64,000 nucleotides of DNA from Closterium sp. Naga37s-1 (Eukaryota; Streptophyta; Zygnematophyceae; Desmidiales; Closteriaceae): assembly GCA_947471745.1 (NCBI GenBank), contig CANJKZ010000078.1, positions 3,476,501 through 3,540,500 on the forward strand, read 5' to 3'. Positions 8,416 to 20,655 of this stretch are shown here, piece by piece; position 1 is the stretch's first letter; the number at the start of each line of letters is the position of its first letter. The notes below the pieces were generated by a model. It saw nothing but the letters and a program-made list of their open reading frames with translations. It was not told the origin of the DNA and searched no databases. Both the position numbers and the translations under genes were made by a program.

Positions 8416-11400
8416 AATGGTCCGTGTATTGATATAGAGTGAGAAACAGCAAAGAACATGCAAGAAATCAACCAGGTATAGCAAAAGATAACGGACTATT
8501 CTTCTCCCAACCCTCCCCGGCCCGCCCATCCCTACCCCCTCCCCCCCCCCCCTTGGTCTTCTACTCATACCCATTGCCCGGCTCTAGGGTAGCAAAGCAC
8601 TGCCCCGGGTCTAGGACTCCCTCAGGTCCTCCTATAGCGGGGTTTTCCATCTGGGCTGCTAGGTTCAGCTTGATAAGGAAGCTTACGGCCGGTGCCCTTT
8701 GCAGGGCAACGGCACACCGCTGGCGAAACTGGTGCAGCAACTTTGCGACCTGATAGGTTGAGGGGTCCGCGTTGAAGTGTTTGCGTGCTGCTGTGTCTGC
8801 CAGGTGCTTCAGGAAGGCTGGAACCTCGTCACATGGGCAGCCATAAGTCTTGACTGCCAGTGGGTAAAAACTTGCAAATTTTGCCCTGCCATGGTATAGT
8901 CCGATCTTCTTGTCCGCTGCTTCCCTTGCTGCCCATCCCCTTCCCTTCCTGGCCGTCTCTTCCCTTTTGCTGATCGGGTCAATGATCGTGATGTCCCCCA
9001 GCCACACCGCTCCACTGCTACGGTCCCGTATAGCCAGGTCAGCCTTTTTGTTGTCGACCGGGCTAAACGCCGTGCTCTCCTTGTGTACTATGAGCCCGGC
9101 GTCTTGAGCCATCCGCACGCACTCGTCCCGCGGCTCATTGTGGGTATAAGTCTGCCCATGCCCTGTGCCGCAACGGAGGAGGTGGTTGGGGAGGCGCTTG
9201 TCTATTATGGCGACTCTGTCTGTGCAGTCGCAGCGGCTAGGGAGAGGGAGAGGCAGTCCTAGGCGGAACTGTAGGGCGAACGAGAAGTGCTCGGGGATGA
9301 ACCGGAGGGAAGCCATGTAGGGGATGGCAATCAGCCAGTCCCCAGCACCGTAGCCTGTGAGGGACAGGAGCCGCTGGGTGTGGCCGTATAGGGGGCTTAG
9401 CTCCATTCGCCGTGATGCTGCGACTTGAGCGGCGCTCCGTCTGCCCTGGACTAGGAGGGCAAGGCGGTGCTGCAGCTGTCCCTTGGGTGCGGCCATCTCT
9501 ACCGCCAGTAGGTCACGCCCATCCTGAGAGAGGCTTGCCTTGCACTCCGCGAGCCAGGATTGCAGTTCTTTCGGGTCCGGGCCCACTTCCTCTGTCCAGT
9601 TCAGGGCGGCGGAGAGGTGTGCCCTAGCAGGTCCTGGCAGAGTTGCAAGAAGTCCATGCGCCTGGGCGAAGCTTGTCAAGTAGCTGTAGCGCCCCTCGAC
9701 AGCTGGGTCCGCCAGCCCCAGGCCTCCCAGGCTTTTGGGGAGGGAGGCCTGGTCCCAGACGCGTCGTCCCTCGGCTTCCCCCCTTGGGTGATGTACGCTG
9801 CAAGCATCGAGTAGGGTGTGGAGCAGCGCCTGTCCCCACCGCGACCATTCGTCCTCGGGAAGGAGGCTGAGTGGAGTGGTTCGCGCGAGGGAAGACATCC
9901 GCCTCGAGATGCACCTGGTCAGCAGCAGTGATGCTGATTGCGGGTCCATCTTTGCAATCTCTAGGAGTGGGGTTGTCATGGACTGTAGCTGCGCCCGTAT
10001 GAAAGCTACTACTCCTTCTGGCGTGCCGACGAAGCTGCCCAGCACACGTAGACCGTCGCGGCAGAAAGGGAACCCCGCTGGCAGACTCCCTTCTGGCGGT
10101 CGTACCGCGCTCTACGCCGCGCACTTCCCCGCGTTATGTCTTAGACCCACGCTGCGGAGGCTGCCCGTGAAGTGAATAAACGCCGCCGTGCACTCTGCCG
10201 CCTTCCCCAAGAACATCACATCGTCCGCGAAGGCGAGGCCGAGCACGGACGGGAAGGTTGCTGCTGTCGCGGAGAGGGCAGGGTGAACTCCTACCACAAA
10301 GAGGAGCGGGCTGAGAGGGTCGCCTTGGCGGTCCCCTGTCTCGCTGATTAGAGGTGGGCTCTTAAAACCCACGTCGAGGAAGATTTCCGATGGCGCGCCG
10401 TAGGAGGTACGAACTAGGGGAAGGATCCCCTGCAGCGTTGTCCCCCGAAGGCCTTCTACGATCGCCTCCCGACTGATACTATTGAACGCGTTAGAAAGAT
10501 CTGCCTGCAGGATCATTGCCTCGCCGTGCGTGCTCATGCACGAACGAGCGGCGTGGATGATCGCCTCGCTACCTCCCTGGACGGCAACGCAATACTGGAG
10601 GGGGAGGAAATGGGCCCTTGCTTCTTTTGCTAAGGATGCTAGTGCCGATTTCGCCGCGAAGCGTAGGACGCACTCTCCAACTGCTATGGGGCGAGTACCC
10701 CCCTCTTGCTTTGCGAGGGCGATGAGGCGGGAGGCTGTGAGTAAGGAGCACACTTCGTCCGGGAGTGGTCCTTGAAGAATGGTGCAGACGAGGGCGTGGA
10801 GGTGGGTGGTAACAGCTGCGTTGGCGATGGCTGCATCCCTGAGGTGTTCGAACGTCATTCCCGACGGGCCTCCTCCAACTCCGTTTTCGCAGCGGCACCA
10901 AATCTTCGCGAAGGCTGCTTTGGTGATGGTCGCCACGTGGGCTTGGTCTGGTGGTGTCCAGTCGATGTGGCTTGGTGTTGCAAGTAGGTGTTTGGACTTA
11001 AGTGAGTCCAGTGTTTCGGGCGTTGAGTCAGCCACTGGTGTTGATTCAAGGGCTAGGATTGCCCGTCGAAGGCTGCCCTTTCAAACGTCCGATTGGCGAT
11101 GTGGCGGGGGGAGTGTGTTTATTGCTGCCACGACTGCTTCGTACAACTGATTCCATTCGCCTTTGAAAAACTGACGAAGTCGCAGCTTCACTTCGAGCCA
11201 ATCCAGCTTCTCTGGTTTCGCCTGATGAAGGATTAGGCGGGGAATAAAGAGCAGCAGGCGCCAGCCCGCCACCGAGTCTGGGGTACGTGCGAGGTGTATC
11301 AGGGGTATCAGTAGCACCATTGCGAAACTGGCGTGAGGGATTTTACGGGAGAGGGGAGGCTGGCGACTGTCGCGAAGGGGTGTCAGGTCCCAGGTTCGGA

Positions 11401-11737
11401 TTTCGCCGAAGTGAGTGGTATCCTTTGCCAGCTGTTTGGGCGAAAATTGGCGGGGTTGGGTGGTTGGTGTGGTGATGAGGGGTGCTTCACGGTAAGTTTC
11501 CCCCCCATTTTCAGCTGATGCGGATGCAGCCCGACTTGGTGTTCCAAAATGCACCCGACTCTCAACGTCTGGTGCTGCTTCTGCTTCATCCCCGCCACTT
11601 CCTTCCGTGGAAGACTCTGCAGATGCGTGGCCGATAAAGGTGGGGTCTTGAGCCTCCTCCTCTTCTTTGTCTTCCGTTTCGTTTAAACCAGCCTCGCAGC
11701 CCGTTCTCTTGTCCACGGCCTCTCCCTGCAGCTCTCA
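8415..11737 (-). mobile_element. LINE copy 1: RT plus restriction-like endonuclease non-LTR retrotransposon
   Basis: This is the longest copy. It carries an N-terminal segment, a reverse transcriptase, a CCHC motif and a PD-(D/E)XK-like endonuclease, then about 145 bp of 3' UTR ending at the (GA)n tract. No APE-type endonuclease is seen upstream. The arrangement RT, then CCHC, then restriction-like endonuclease is that of the early-branching LINE clades (R2, NeSL, R4, CRE, Hero types). The 5' boundary is uncertain; the coding frame cannot be followed past an in-frame TGA at 11735-11737. See the pseudogene entry for the protein. Confidence 0.85.
8561..11716 (-). pseudogene. LINE polyprotein (RT + CCHC + restriction-like endonuclease), two in-frame stops
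   Basis: One frame runs from 11716 to 8561, interrupted by a TGA at 11081-11083 and a TAG at 10112-10114. The first part ends with GWRLLLFIPRLILHQAKPEK, typical of the region before the RT in R2-like proteins. The RT shows ADLSNAFNSISR, GDRQGDPLSPLLFVVGV and the catalytic LAFADDVMFLG. The C-terminal part has a CDCTDRVAIIDKRLPNHLLRC zinc motif, then KADLAIRDRSSG with VWLGDITIIDP and a downstream ADKKIGLY, the layout of the R2-type endonuclease (PD changed to AD here). It ends AAQMENPAIGGPEGVLD and a stop at 8561-8563. Reverse transcription primed at a cleaved target is the known mechanism of this class. The stops suggest an inactive but not very old copy. Confidence 0.85.
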
Positions 11738-12956
11738 GCCGCCTCGCGATGCCTGTGGCGCTTGGCGCCGATTCCCCGCTCCCGTATTCGTCGCGTCCCT
11801 TTGGCGTGGCGTCTGTTGTTCTTGCCCCGCCGGTTCTGTCAACACCAGTGGAACTCGAGGCGGGGATGTCTACCGCTGGTTCTCCTGCTCCCGTATCGTG
11901 CTCCACGGTAGTCGGCTCTGCACAAGCGACGTCTGGCGTGGGGGGCTCGACGCCCGTGCCTGCCTCTTTTCTGGCGCCTGCGGTCGTCGTGGCACCTCCC
12001 CCTGTCCCTGTTGTTGCTCCCTCGCATGTGCCCCCCCCTGGGGTGCTGCACTCGCCTGTTGCGGAGCAGGTTGACGCTGCTATGATGGCGTCTGCGTCTG
12101 GTGAGGCACCTCCTCCCGCGCCTGTTCAGGTGCCGTCCCCCGTGGCCGCCGTGGCTGTATCGGAGGCGCGTGCTGCTGTGTCCCCTGGTGTGCCGGATGG
12201 GACATCTGCCCCTCCGTTCCCCTTGGCGTATTCGTCTGCGCCTGCTCAGCCTCCGGCTGTGCAGCAGCGCCAATCTCAGTCTCCTGATTGCCGTCCCTCC
12301 CGGCCTCATTCGCCCACCTGACGAGATGAGTGGGAGGTGTCTAGGCGCCGGCGTGATTCCCCTCGCTGGCGGCAGCCGCAAGCGAACTGGCATGCGCACC
12401 GGGGCGGCTGGAGGGGAGGTCGCGGTCGCGGGCGTGGCGGGTGGCAGGACGCGCCGTCAACAATTGCTGACGTGCAGCAGATTGTGTCCGCTGCGTTTTG
12501 TGACGGTCAGGCGGGCTCGGCGAGTCAGGGCAACTCGCGGCGTGCGGCTCCGTCACCAACAGCTCCCCTTCCCGCAGCTCTCCCGGCGGTTGCACCGCTG
12601 GCGGCGGTGTCTCTTCCGGCACCCTCGGCCCCGGTTACTGGTGCACGGATCTGCTACTGGTGCAGACGCTGGCGCACGGATCTCTTTCACCTGTTCCTGC
12701 GGAGTCCCTGCTTGACGGCCTGCGAGATGACTGTCTTGACGCGGTTGACCAGATTGCCCTCCTCCTGGAACATGTGTTGGCCGCGCCCGTGCGGGGAGGC
12801 GTTGGGGCTGTGGGGCAGCTGGATGTGGCTGTGCGGCGGAGGTACCTGTGGGCAGGTTCCAGAGCCGACGCGATTGTCGCAACCATTCTGGTGGTCCACT
12901 CGGTGTGGCAGACGATGACAGGCATTCTGAATGCCCTGCAGGCCGATCGCATGTAG
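11738..12956 (+). other. Unidentified plus-strand coding-like stretch, Pro/Ala-rich then RGG-rich
   Basis: A plus-strand frame from 11749 runs to a TGA at 12319-12321. It is rich in Pro, Ala and Val and has no domain I recognise. After the stop the same frame continues with an Arg/Gly-rich box (GGWRGGRGRGRGGWQD) near 12395-12450. A second frame, about 12660-12956, gives a helical, Leu/Val-rich end (LLDGLRDDCLDAVDQIALLL, stop after LNALQADRM). This could be the remains of a gag-like or ORF1-like protein or a broken host gene. Because GC-rich DNA keeps many frames open, coding status is uncertain. Confidence 0.35.
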
Positions 12957-13402
12957 GAGTTTCCTCATCTTGCTCCATGGCTTCCTAGTTAGTAGGCCGT
13001 TGAATGTGCCTTGACTGTATGCATGCTAGCATATAGTACTTGGAGAGAATAGAGGGCAGCTAGGGCATCAAGTAAGACCAGATGGATGGTAAAGATTGTT
13101 GGAAAAGAGGCGATGGGGGCAAGGGACGATGGGGAGAAGGTGCTGACACATGATGCGCATCCACATATACGGAGATATAGTTATAGAACACATGATTCAC
13201 CTAATGTTGAGCGAGATATGGCTGTTAACGTGCTAGGAAGTGCTCTAGTAATGAAGAATGGAAGCTCTATGGAATTTAGTCGAATTGTGCTGGGCACAAG
13301 ATGATTCTAATATTCACTATGAGACATGCATACATAGCGAACATATATATATATGTATGAATTGAAATACATCAAAACACGCATGTAACACAAACCGCTA
13401 CA
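12957..13402. other. Intergenic stretch left of copia A
   Basis: AT-richer than its surroundings, with an (AT)n run near 13342-13353. No gene, repeat family or regulatory element could be supported. Confidence 0.5.
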
Positions 13403-13407
13403 CCCGC

Positions 13408-13539
13408 TGTTGGAATCACTGAACAGGAATGAATGAACTAGCAATGAAAAGAGTACAAGTACCTAACCCTAGAATTGTGTACCCCCTATAGGCTAACCCA
13501 CTGTAGCCTAAACTAACACAACATATATAATGTTTGACA
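13408..13539 (-). repeat. 3' LTR of copia A
   Basis: 132 bp, TG...CA ends in the element's orientation, identical to 20750-20881. Preceded in element orientation by a purine-rich tract. Confidence 0.95.
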
Positions 13540-13715
13540 CACCCCCATAGGCAAAGTGGGAGAGAACTAGGGGTCACAAGACCAGTCAAGGCAAAGCAAG
13601 GCAAAACAAGCTCAGGGTGGATCTCAAGGATACCACACAAATTCCGAGCACAAGCAAGTGGTCACAAGACCAGTTCACATGCAGGTTTATATATAGAGAT
13701 CACAGTACAACAGAC

Positions 13716-16700
13716 TCAAGAAGTAAGCAAGTGAGGTCCAGTAGGCACAAGGCCTAGAAGAGTGCAAAAGCGCTGATGGTCACAAGGCTGAAGCGCCTTG
13801 GTGAACACATCAGCAGTGTTGGCCTCAGAGGCCACGTAACGCAGGCGAAGCTGACCACGCTGCTGCAGCTCTCGAGCGAGGAAGTAACGCAGAGCAATGT
13901 GCTTCGTTCTGTGCTCCAGTCTGTGCTCCTCACACAAGGCAATGGCTGCCTTGTTGTCGACGTACAGCACTGGAGGAGAACGAGGCTGCTCTCCAAGGTC
14001 GGTCAGCAAGTAGGTGAGCCAGCGTAGCTCCTGGGCCGCCATGGCTGTGGCGTAGATCTCAGCCTCACAACTGGAGCTGAGAACAGAAGAAGAGCGAGTA
14101 GAACGCCAAGAAACAGAACCAGAGCCAAGACTGAAGGAGTAACCCTGAGACGACCGCTGAGTAGCCTGGTCGTCTGCCCAAGAAGCGTCTGAGTGCCCAG
14201 TGAGAACAACTGGGACTCGCCCTCCAAGCACTAGCCCCATGCCCGACGTACTGCACAAGTAGCGCAACACCCTCTTAGCTGCATCCATGTGCTCCTTTCG
14301 GTGACGGCCGGGAGCGACATAGCATGCAAGAATGCTGAGAGGGTATGCAAGGTCTGGTCGAGTGCAGGTCATCAGGTACATGAGGCAACCCACAAGCTCT
14401 GGATACGGGCCACTCGGCTCTACGGACTCATCCGAAGGCAGAGCTGAGAGCGAGTGACCGGTAGGCAGAGGAGTGGGCTGAGGCGAGGAGTACGTGAAGC
14501 GGAAGCGCTGAAGGACCTGCTGCACCATGTGTGACTGAGTCAAGGTGATGGTGCGGCGTGCTCTGTCCCGGGTGATCCGCAAGCCAAGATAGCTTGTCAG
14601 TTCACCCAGGTCTGTGCACGTGTGTCTCTTCTGCAGTTCCGACTTCACGTGGGCGAGTGCCACAGTGTCAGCAGTAGCAAAGACCAAGTCGTCGACGTAC
14701 ACAAGGACGTAGAACGGCGGCAGTGAGGTGTCGGTGCGTAGAAACAGCGACGGGTCAGCAGTAGAAGGCGCGAACCCAAGAGCCGCAAGCGTAGTCCTCA
14801 GTGTGTCGTGCCACTCACGAGGCGCCTGGCGGAGACCGTAGACTGGCCGTCGGAGGCTCCACTGGGTACCAGGAGGGAACGACCCAGTGAAGCCAGGTGG
14901 ACGGCGCAGCCAGATCTCCTCGTGCAGGCTGCCCTGCAGGAAAGCAGTGCTGAAGTCAAGCGAGTGGAGCTCGTAGTCACGCTGAGCGGCGACGTGCAGC
15001 AGAACCCGAAGAGTGGTCATCTTCGGGGTCGGGGAGAAGGTCTGGAAGAAGTCAACTCCCTCGCGCTGACTGAAGCCTCGTGCAACGTAACGCGCCTTGA
15101 AGACAGGCGGAGAACCCGGCGGCCGCTTCACCCTGAAAATCCACATGCCACTGACGATGTTCGCCCCAGGCGGGGGAACCTCGTCGACGTAAGTGCCTGT
15201 GGACTTCCAGGAAGCCATCTCTGTATCCATGGCTGACTGCCACTGAGAGGAGTAGGGACCGGCCATCGCCTCTGCGTAAGAGCGTGGGGTCGGGATGTCT
15301 GGTGCATCCGGGTCTCCCTCAGGGGCAACAAGCATGGACACGAGATGGGGCAAAGCGGCAGCAAAGCACTGGAACTCCTCCTGCCTGTCCTCAAGGACGT
15401 CAGTGCCAAGAGCACACTCACCCCCGACGGACGGAGGACAGACAGACTCAGACTCAGCAACTAGGCTAGCAGCGTAGTCTAGACGACAGCGAGCAGCAAA
15501 GTCGACAAGCTCAGCAACTAAGGCAGACGCAGCAGCAGACTCAAAGGAAGGGTCAGTGACAACAGTGGCCAGGAGACGCGTGACAGCAGGACTGGTAGCA
15601 CGAAGAGAGTCTGACCCAGGGTCAGGAAGAACAGGAAGAGAGGAAGCAGGAGGAGACGGCAGTGGGACACGCTGTGGAGCAGTGGACGGACGAAGCGCCA
15701 TCCGGTGAGTGCCTGGGACAGCAGGAAGACGCTGACGCTGGACTCGACGACTAGAGAGAGCAGTGCGGACAGGCGACCCAGGACGAGACTCAGGCGACGC
15801 AGGACGAGACGCAGGCTCACGCCGCTCAGTAAGACCTCCAGTCGGACCAGTGTAAGGAGCAGGACCAAGGAGAGAGGAGGCAGACGGTAACGCCGACTGC
15901 AGCTGGACCGGCTGAGGACACTCTAAGGAGGGAGGAGGAAAAGGAGGAGGAAGCTGACCAAGAACCTGCTGAAGGAGCGGAACAAAGTACGGCTGAGACC
16001 GAGCAGCGACACCAGAGCCAGCAGGGACACCCGCACCAGGGTCCGCAGCACCAGCAGCAGCTCCAACGCCCACGTCCTCAGCACCAGCGGTAGCTCCAAC
16101 GCCCGGGTCCTCAGCACCAGCAGTAGCTCCAACGCCTGGGTCCTCAGCACCAGCAGCAGCTCCAACGCCCGGGTCCTCAGCACCAGCAGCGGCTCCAACG
16201 CCCGGGTCCTCAGCACCAGCAGCAGCTCCAACGCCCGGGTCCTCAGCACCAGCAGCGGCTCCAACGCCCGGGTCCTCAGCACCAGCAGCAGCTCCAACGC
16301 CCGGGTCCTCAGCACCAGCAGCAGCTCCAACGCCCGGGTCCTCAGCACCAGCAGCAGCTCCAACAGCAGCGGGGTTCGTAACACGAGGCACGCCACTCCG
16401 AAGAGTGCAGCGCCGCTCGTACCACTCACGGATCCGCTCGCGGGAGGGGAGCTCCCGAACGGGAGAAGAAGTACTAGCACCAGTCCCAGTAGTACGTCCG
16501 GCTCGAGCGGTACCTCTCCGGAGGCTGCAGTACTCTAAGTACCACGCACGTAGCTGCTCCGAGGAGAGGGCTCCTCCAGGTGCAGGACTCCCAGACCTCA
16601 TACCTCCAGACGCAGAACCCCCAGACTCCGGACTCCGCAGCTCAGTACCACGAGGCTCCACACCCCCAAGCTCAGCACCCTCAAGCTCCACACCCCCAGG

Positions 16701-19700
16701 CTCCACACCCCCAGGCTCCACACCCCCAGGCTCCACACCCCCAGGCTCAGCACCCCCAGGCTCAGCACCCCCAGCAGGACGAGAGTCGACAGCTACCTCA
16801 ACAGGCTCAACCGGGTCTACCTGAGACACACCTGAGGGAGCGGCACCCTGAGGGGGGAGGGGGTCTGCAACAGCAGCACCTGGCGAGAGGAAGAGAGGCG
16901 GGGGGGGGAGCGGGGCAGTGCGGTAGGGGAAGAGGCGGTAGTAGGGGACGGACTCGTCAAAAGTGACGTCCTGGGAGGGCAAGACTCGGCGCGAGGTGGC
17001 GTGGTAAAACTGCCAACCAGACGCGTCCGGGACAAAGCCGAGGAAGACGCAGGGAACAGCACGGGAGGAGAGCTTGTCCGCAGACGAATCGCGGACAAAA
17101 GCTCGAGACCCCCAGACCCGGAAACGCGACGCATCGCCAACCTCCCCCGTCCACAGTAGCGTGGGCGAGGTCTCCGGCAAGGAGACACGGGGCCAGAGGT
17201 TGAGCTGATGCGCAGCGTACCGGACCGCAAACGGCCACAGAAAGTGGGGGGCAGCCGCATGGATCAAGGAGGTACGGGCGACCTCCATGACCAGGCCAAT
17301 GCGGCGCTCCGCAACCCCATTCTGCTGTGGAGAAGCCGGAAGCGTGAACGACTGCTCAATGCCGTGCTCAGCACAGTAGGCTGCCAAGAGGTCGGAGGAG
17401 AACTCACCACCTCTGTCAGAGTGCAAGCGCAGGACAGGAAAGTCCGAGTGAAAACGCTCGCTGAGCTGGAGACGGGCTCTGCGGATCCAAGGGATCAAGA
17501 CATCAGGGACCTCACCCTTGGTGCGCAAGGGGAAGACCGAGGTGTAGCGCGAGTAGTCGTCAACAACTATCAGGAAGTACCTCTCCTGACCCTGACCACG
17601 GACGCGGGCTGGGCCCCACACGTCCATGTGGAGTGTCTGCAAGGGAGCAGTCGTCGGGGGGAACGAGGAGGAGTGAGGAGCGGCGCGCTGCCGTCCCTCG
17701 ACACAGGGGAGACAGGTAGGAGCAGGCGAGGGTGGGAGGGGAGGAAGGACCCTGGGCAGGCCAGAGACAAGGTACCTGGAGTGCATGGCACGAAGCCGCT
17801 GCACAGACGGGTGGCCAAGGCGGTGGTGCCAGAGGACAGTCTCGTGTGCCAAAGAGCGACACGAGCAGGGGGCGGACAGCTGACCTGACGCGGACGCGGA
17901 CGCAGTCGCAGCAACCTGAGGGGACTCAGTAGTCAGTGTGTACAGGTCCGACCCCGGCTGCCGAGTGAAGGTAGCCAAGTGACGGCCCGTACGAGCACAC
18001 GTGCAGTGTGTCACGCGCTCGTAGGCAGGGGTGAACTGGTGAACACCCCCGTCCTGGAGTGCACAGCCTGCCACCAAGTTCGTAGAGAACGAGGGGAGGT
18101 GGAGACCTGACAGTGTGCCCGACGGGACCGCAGGGCAGGGAAGGACAGTGGAAGAGGTCGCAATGACCGGACCCCCAGAGGGGTCAGCAAGGGAGACAGC
18201 AACTGGTCGAGCAAGCGGCTCAAGGGCAGTGCGGTCACGAAAGAAGCAGCGAGAAGCACCTGAGTCCAGTGTGAAGGTGTGCAGTGCGGCAGTCGACGCA
18301 GTACCAAGGGGGGGAGACACACGAGCACCTAGAGCAGCAGCCTCACCAGCACCTGGGGTAGCCGACACGTGAGTACCTGGAGCGGCAGACGCACTGGCCC
18401 TAATGCCCGGGTCGGGCGGCACACACAAGTACTCAGCACCCTCTCCACTAGTAGACATCACATACATGGCAGATAGAATAGCATCAAAGTCTAGAGCATA
18501 GATATCAATCCCCTTCTTCAGGAGATCAAGCCAGCGGGGCAGCTCAGTGGCCTGAGGGAACTGAACACGCCAAGCGTCGTCGAGACGAGAGAAGCAGCGC
18601 TGTGTGGCGTGCGGTCGTCCACACTACTGACCAGTGCGGTCACCAGTGCGAATGACGTACGTGCAGCTAAGTCCACCCCCACCCCCGTGCTGAGAGTACC
18701 ACTCACGGACCTCCTGGGGCGAGAGAGTGTGCTGCTGGCCCTGGCCACCGCCAGCGCCTCCACGGCCACCACCACCGCTGCCACCTCCTCGACCACCCCA
18801 ACCCCTGCCGCCGCCTCGTCCACCGCCACCCCAACCGCCGCCTCCACTCCTGCCACCTCCCCCGCCGCTGCCGCCACCACCCCCACCGCGACCACTCGCC
18901 CCTCCAGCCGAGCCACCACCCCCACTGCCTCCACCGCCCCCACCGCCGTCTCCCCCGCCGTCACCGCCACTACCCTTGCCCCCTTTGCCCTTGCCGCTGC
19001 GGCGTCCGCTCGAGGCAGACGCAGCGCCGACCTTCTCAGTACCAAGAAGGTCGACAGCAGCAGCAGAGGCGACAGAGGGAAGAAGGGGGGAAGGAGAACA
19101 CCCCTCAAAGAACGGGGTACGGGGGTCGCCACGAGAGGCACCTACAGCGACTATGCTAGCCTCAGCTGCAAGTAGCTCCTTCTCGAGGAGGGCAATGGTG
19201 AGCTCAGTGGGGCAACGAGCTAGGAAGTGGTCCCTGACAGCACGCAGTGTGTCAGGGAGGCGGGTGACTAGGTGATAGAGAGTGAGCCAGAGTGGAGGGG
19301 GGTGCGTGGCAAGGAACTCAGCAGGCATGGCGGCACGGAAGCGGGCCTCACTAGTACGGAGGTGCGTGATGAGGTCAGCGACTGTGTGAAAGGAGGCCAG
19401 GTCGGGAAACAGGTAGGGGAGGGAGAGACGGCCTAGTGCGGCAGAGGCAGGTGAGGAGCAGCGAGCAACTACAGCTGTGTACAGTGCCGGTGCAGTCTTG
19501 TGCTGACCAAAGTGCTCGCGTTCGTCTATCGGCAGGGAGTTGCGAATGGCGAAGCGAGCGTGGGCATCACGAGTCTGCCACTGTGAGCGAGCAGTGCTGT
19601 CAGCAGTAGCAGCAGGGGCAGTGACAAGGCCTAGGGCGTGATCGTACAGTGAGATGTCATCCTTGGCTGTGAGCTGTAGGTAGAGGTGCAGGTCATCGAG

Positions 19701-19763
19701 CCAGGTGTCAAACTTCACAGGGCGGCCCTCAGCATCGAACACGAGAACCTGTGGGCTAGCCAT
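13716..19763 (-). pseudogene. Copia A gag-pol coding block
   Basis: Gag starts MASPQVLVFDAEGRPVKFD at 19763 and has a Gly-rich nucleocapsid-like stretch. Protease motif FTLDSGASRCFF lies near 18.25 kb. Integrase has LWHHRLGHPS (about 17.83 kb), FLIVVDDYSRYTSVFPL and HSDRGGEFSS (about 17.4 kb). The linker at about 15.9-16.85 kb contains EPGG pentapeptide repeats and an 11-residue repeat (VGAAAGAEDPG). RT has LVYVDDLVFATAD (about 14.7 kb). RNase H has SCEAEIYATAMAAQEL (about 14.05 kb) and ends near NTADVFTKAL. The order is that of Ty1/copia. It is almost whole, with about one break. Confidence 0.92.
16040..16375 (-). repeat. 33-bp coding minisatellite in the copia A linker
   Basis: About ten tandem 33-bp units, each encoding VGAAAGAEDPG with small variations. 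A second, shorter array of 15-bp units (encoding GGVEP/GGAEP) lies at about 16675-16780. Both keep the reading frame, so they lengthen the integrase-RT linker without breaking it. Confidence 0.92.
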
Positions 19764-19829
19764 AGGAACAGTAGAAATAGCAGCAGTAGCGGTAGGAGAA
19801 GCAGGTAGGACGAACCAGGTAGGGCAGGG

Positions 19830-20655
19830 CGGCGCGGCTCGGTTCAGGTCGGGTCGCGGCTCGGCTGGGTGGCGCGGCTCGGCTCGGGGCGCGCGGCTCG
19901 GCTCAGGTCACGGCGGGGACGGGCCGCCCGCTCTCCCTCTTGTGCTGCGGCGGGAACGGGCCGCCCGGGGCCTCTGGGTGGTGGGCACGGGTCGGCGAGG
20001 TAGGCACGGGGCCGGTTGGGGCCCTAGAGGGGCGAGCGCGGGGCCGATCGGGGCCTGAGCGGGGCTAGCGCGGGGCCAAACGGGGCCTTGACGGGGCTAG
20101 CAAGGGGCCGACGGGGCCTGAACGGGGCTAGCGCGGGGCCGACGGGGCCTGAAACGGGGCCGAAGGGGCCTGAAACGGGGCTAGCGCGGGCCCGATCGGG
20201 GCCTGAATGGGGCTAGCGCGGGGCCGACGGGGCCTGAGAGGGGCTAGCGCGGGGCCTACGGGGCCTGAGACGGGGCTAGCGCGGGCCGACGGGGCCTGAA
20301 ACGGGGCTAGCGCGGGCCGACGGGGCCTGAGAGGGGCTAGCGCGGGGCCGACGGGGCCTGAAACGGGGCCGACGGGGCCTGAAACGGGGCTAGCGCGGGC
20401 CGACGGGGCCTGAGAGGGGCTAGCGCGGGGCCGACGGGGCCTGAAAAGGGGCCGACGGGGCCTGAAACGGGGCTAGCGCGGGTCGACGGGGCCTGAGAGG
20501 GGCTAGCGTGGGGCCGACGGGGCCTGAAACGGGGCCGACGGGGCCTAAACGGGGCTAGCACGGGGCCTGAACGGGGCCTTAAAGGGGCCGACGGGGCCTG
20601 AACGGGGCTAGCGCGGGGCCGTCAAGAGGGGCCTCTAGGGGCGTGACACGTCGAG
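19830..20655. repeat. GC-rich minisatellite in the copia A leader
   Basis: Between the primer site and gag lies about 0.8 kb of short GC-rich units built from GGGGCTAGCGCGGGGCC and GACGGGGCCTGAAACG in many permutations. It is open in several frames on both strands only because of its composition. It ends with a (GGTA)n-like run near 20670. Confidence 0.9.

Noticed and set aside
16040-16375. CRISPR-like regular repeat array
   Set aside because: The units are contiguous without unique spacers and encode an in-frame peptide repeat of a copia linker.
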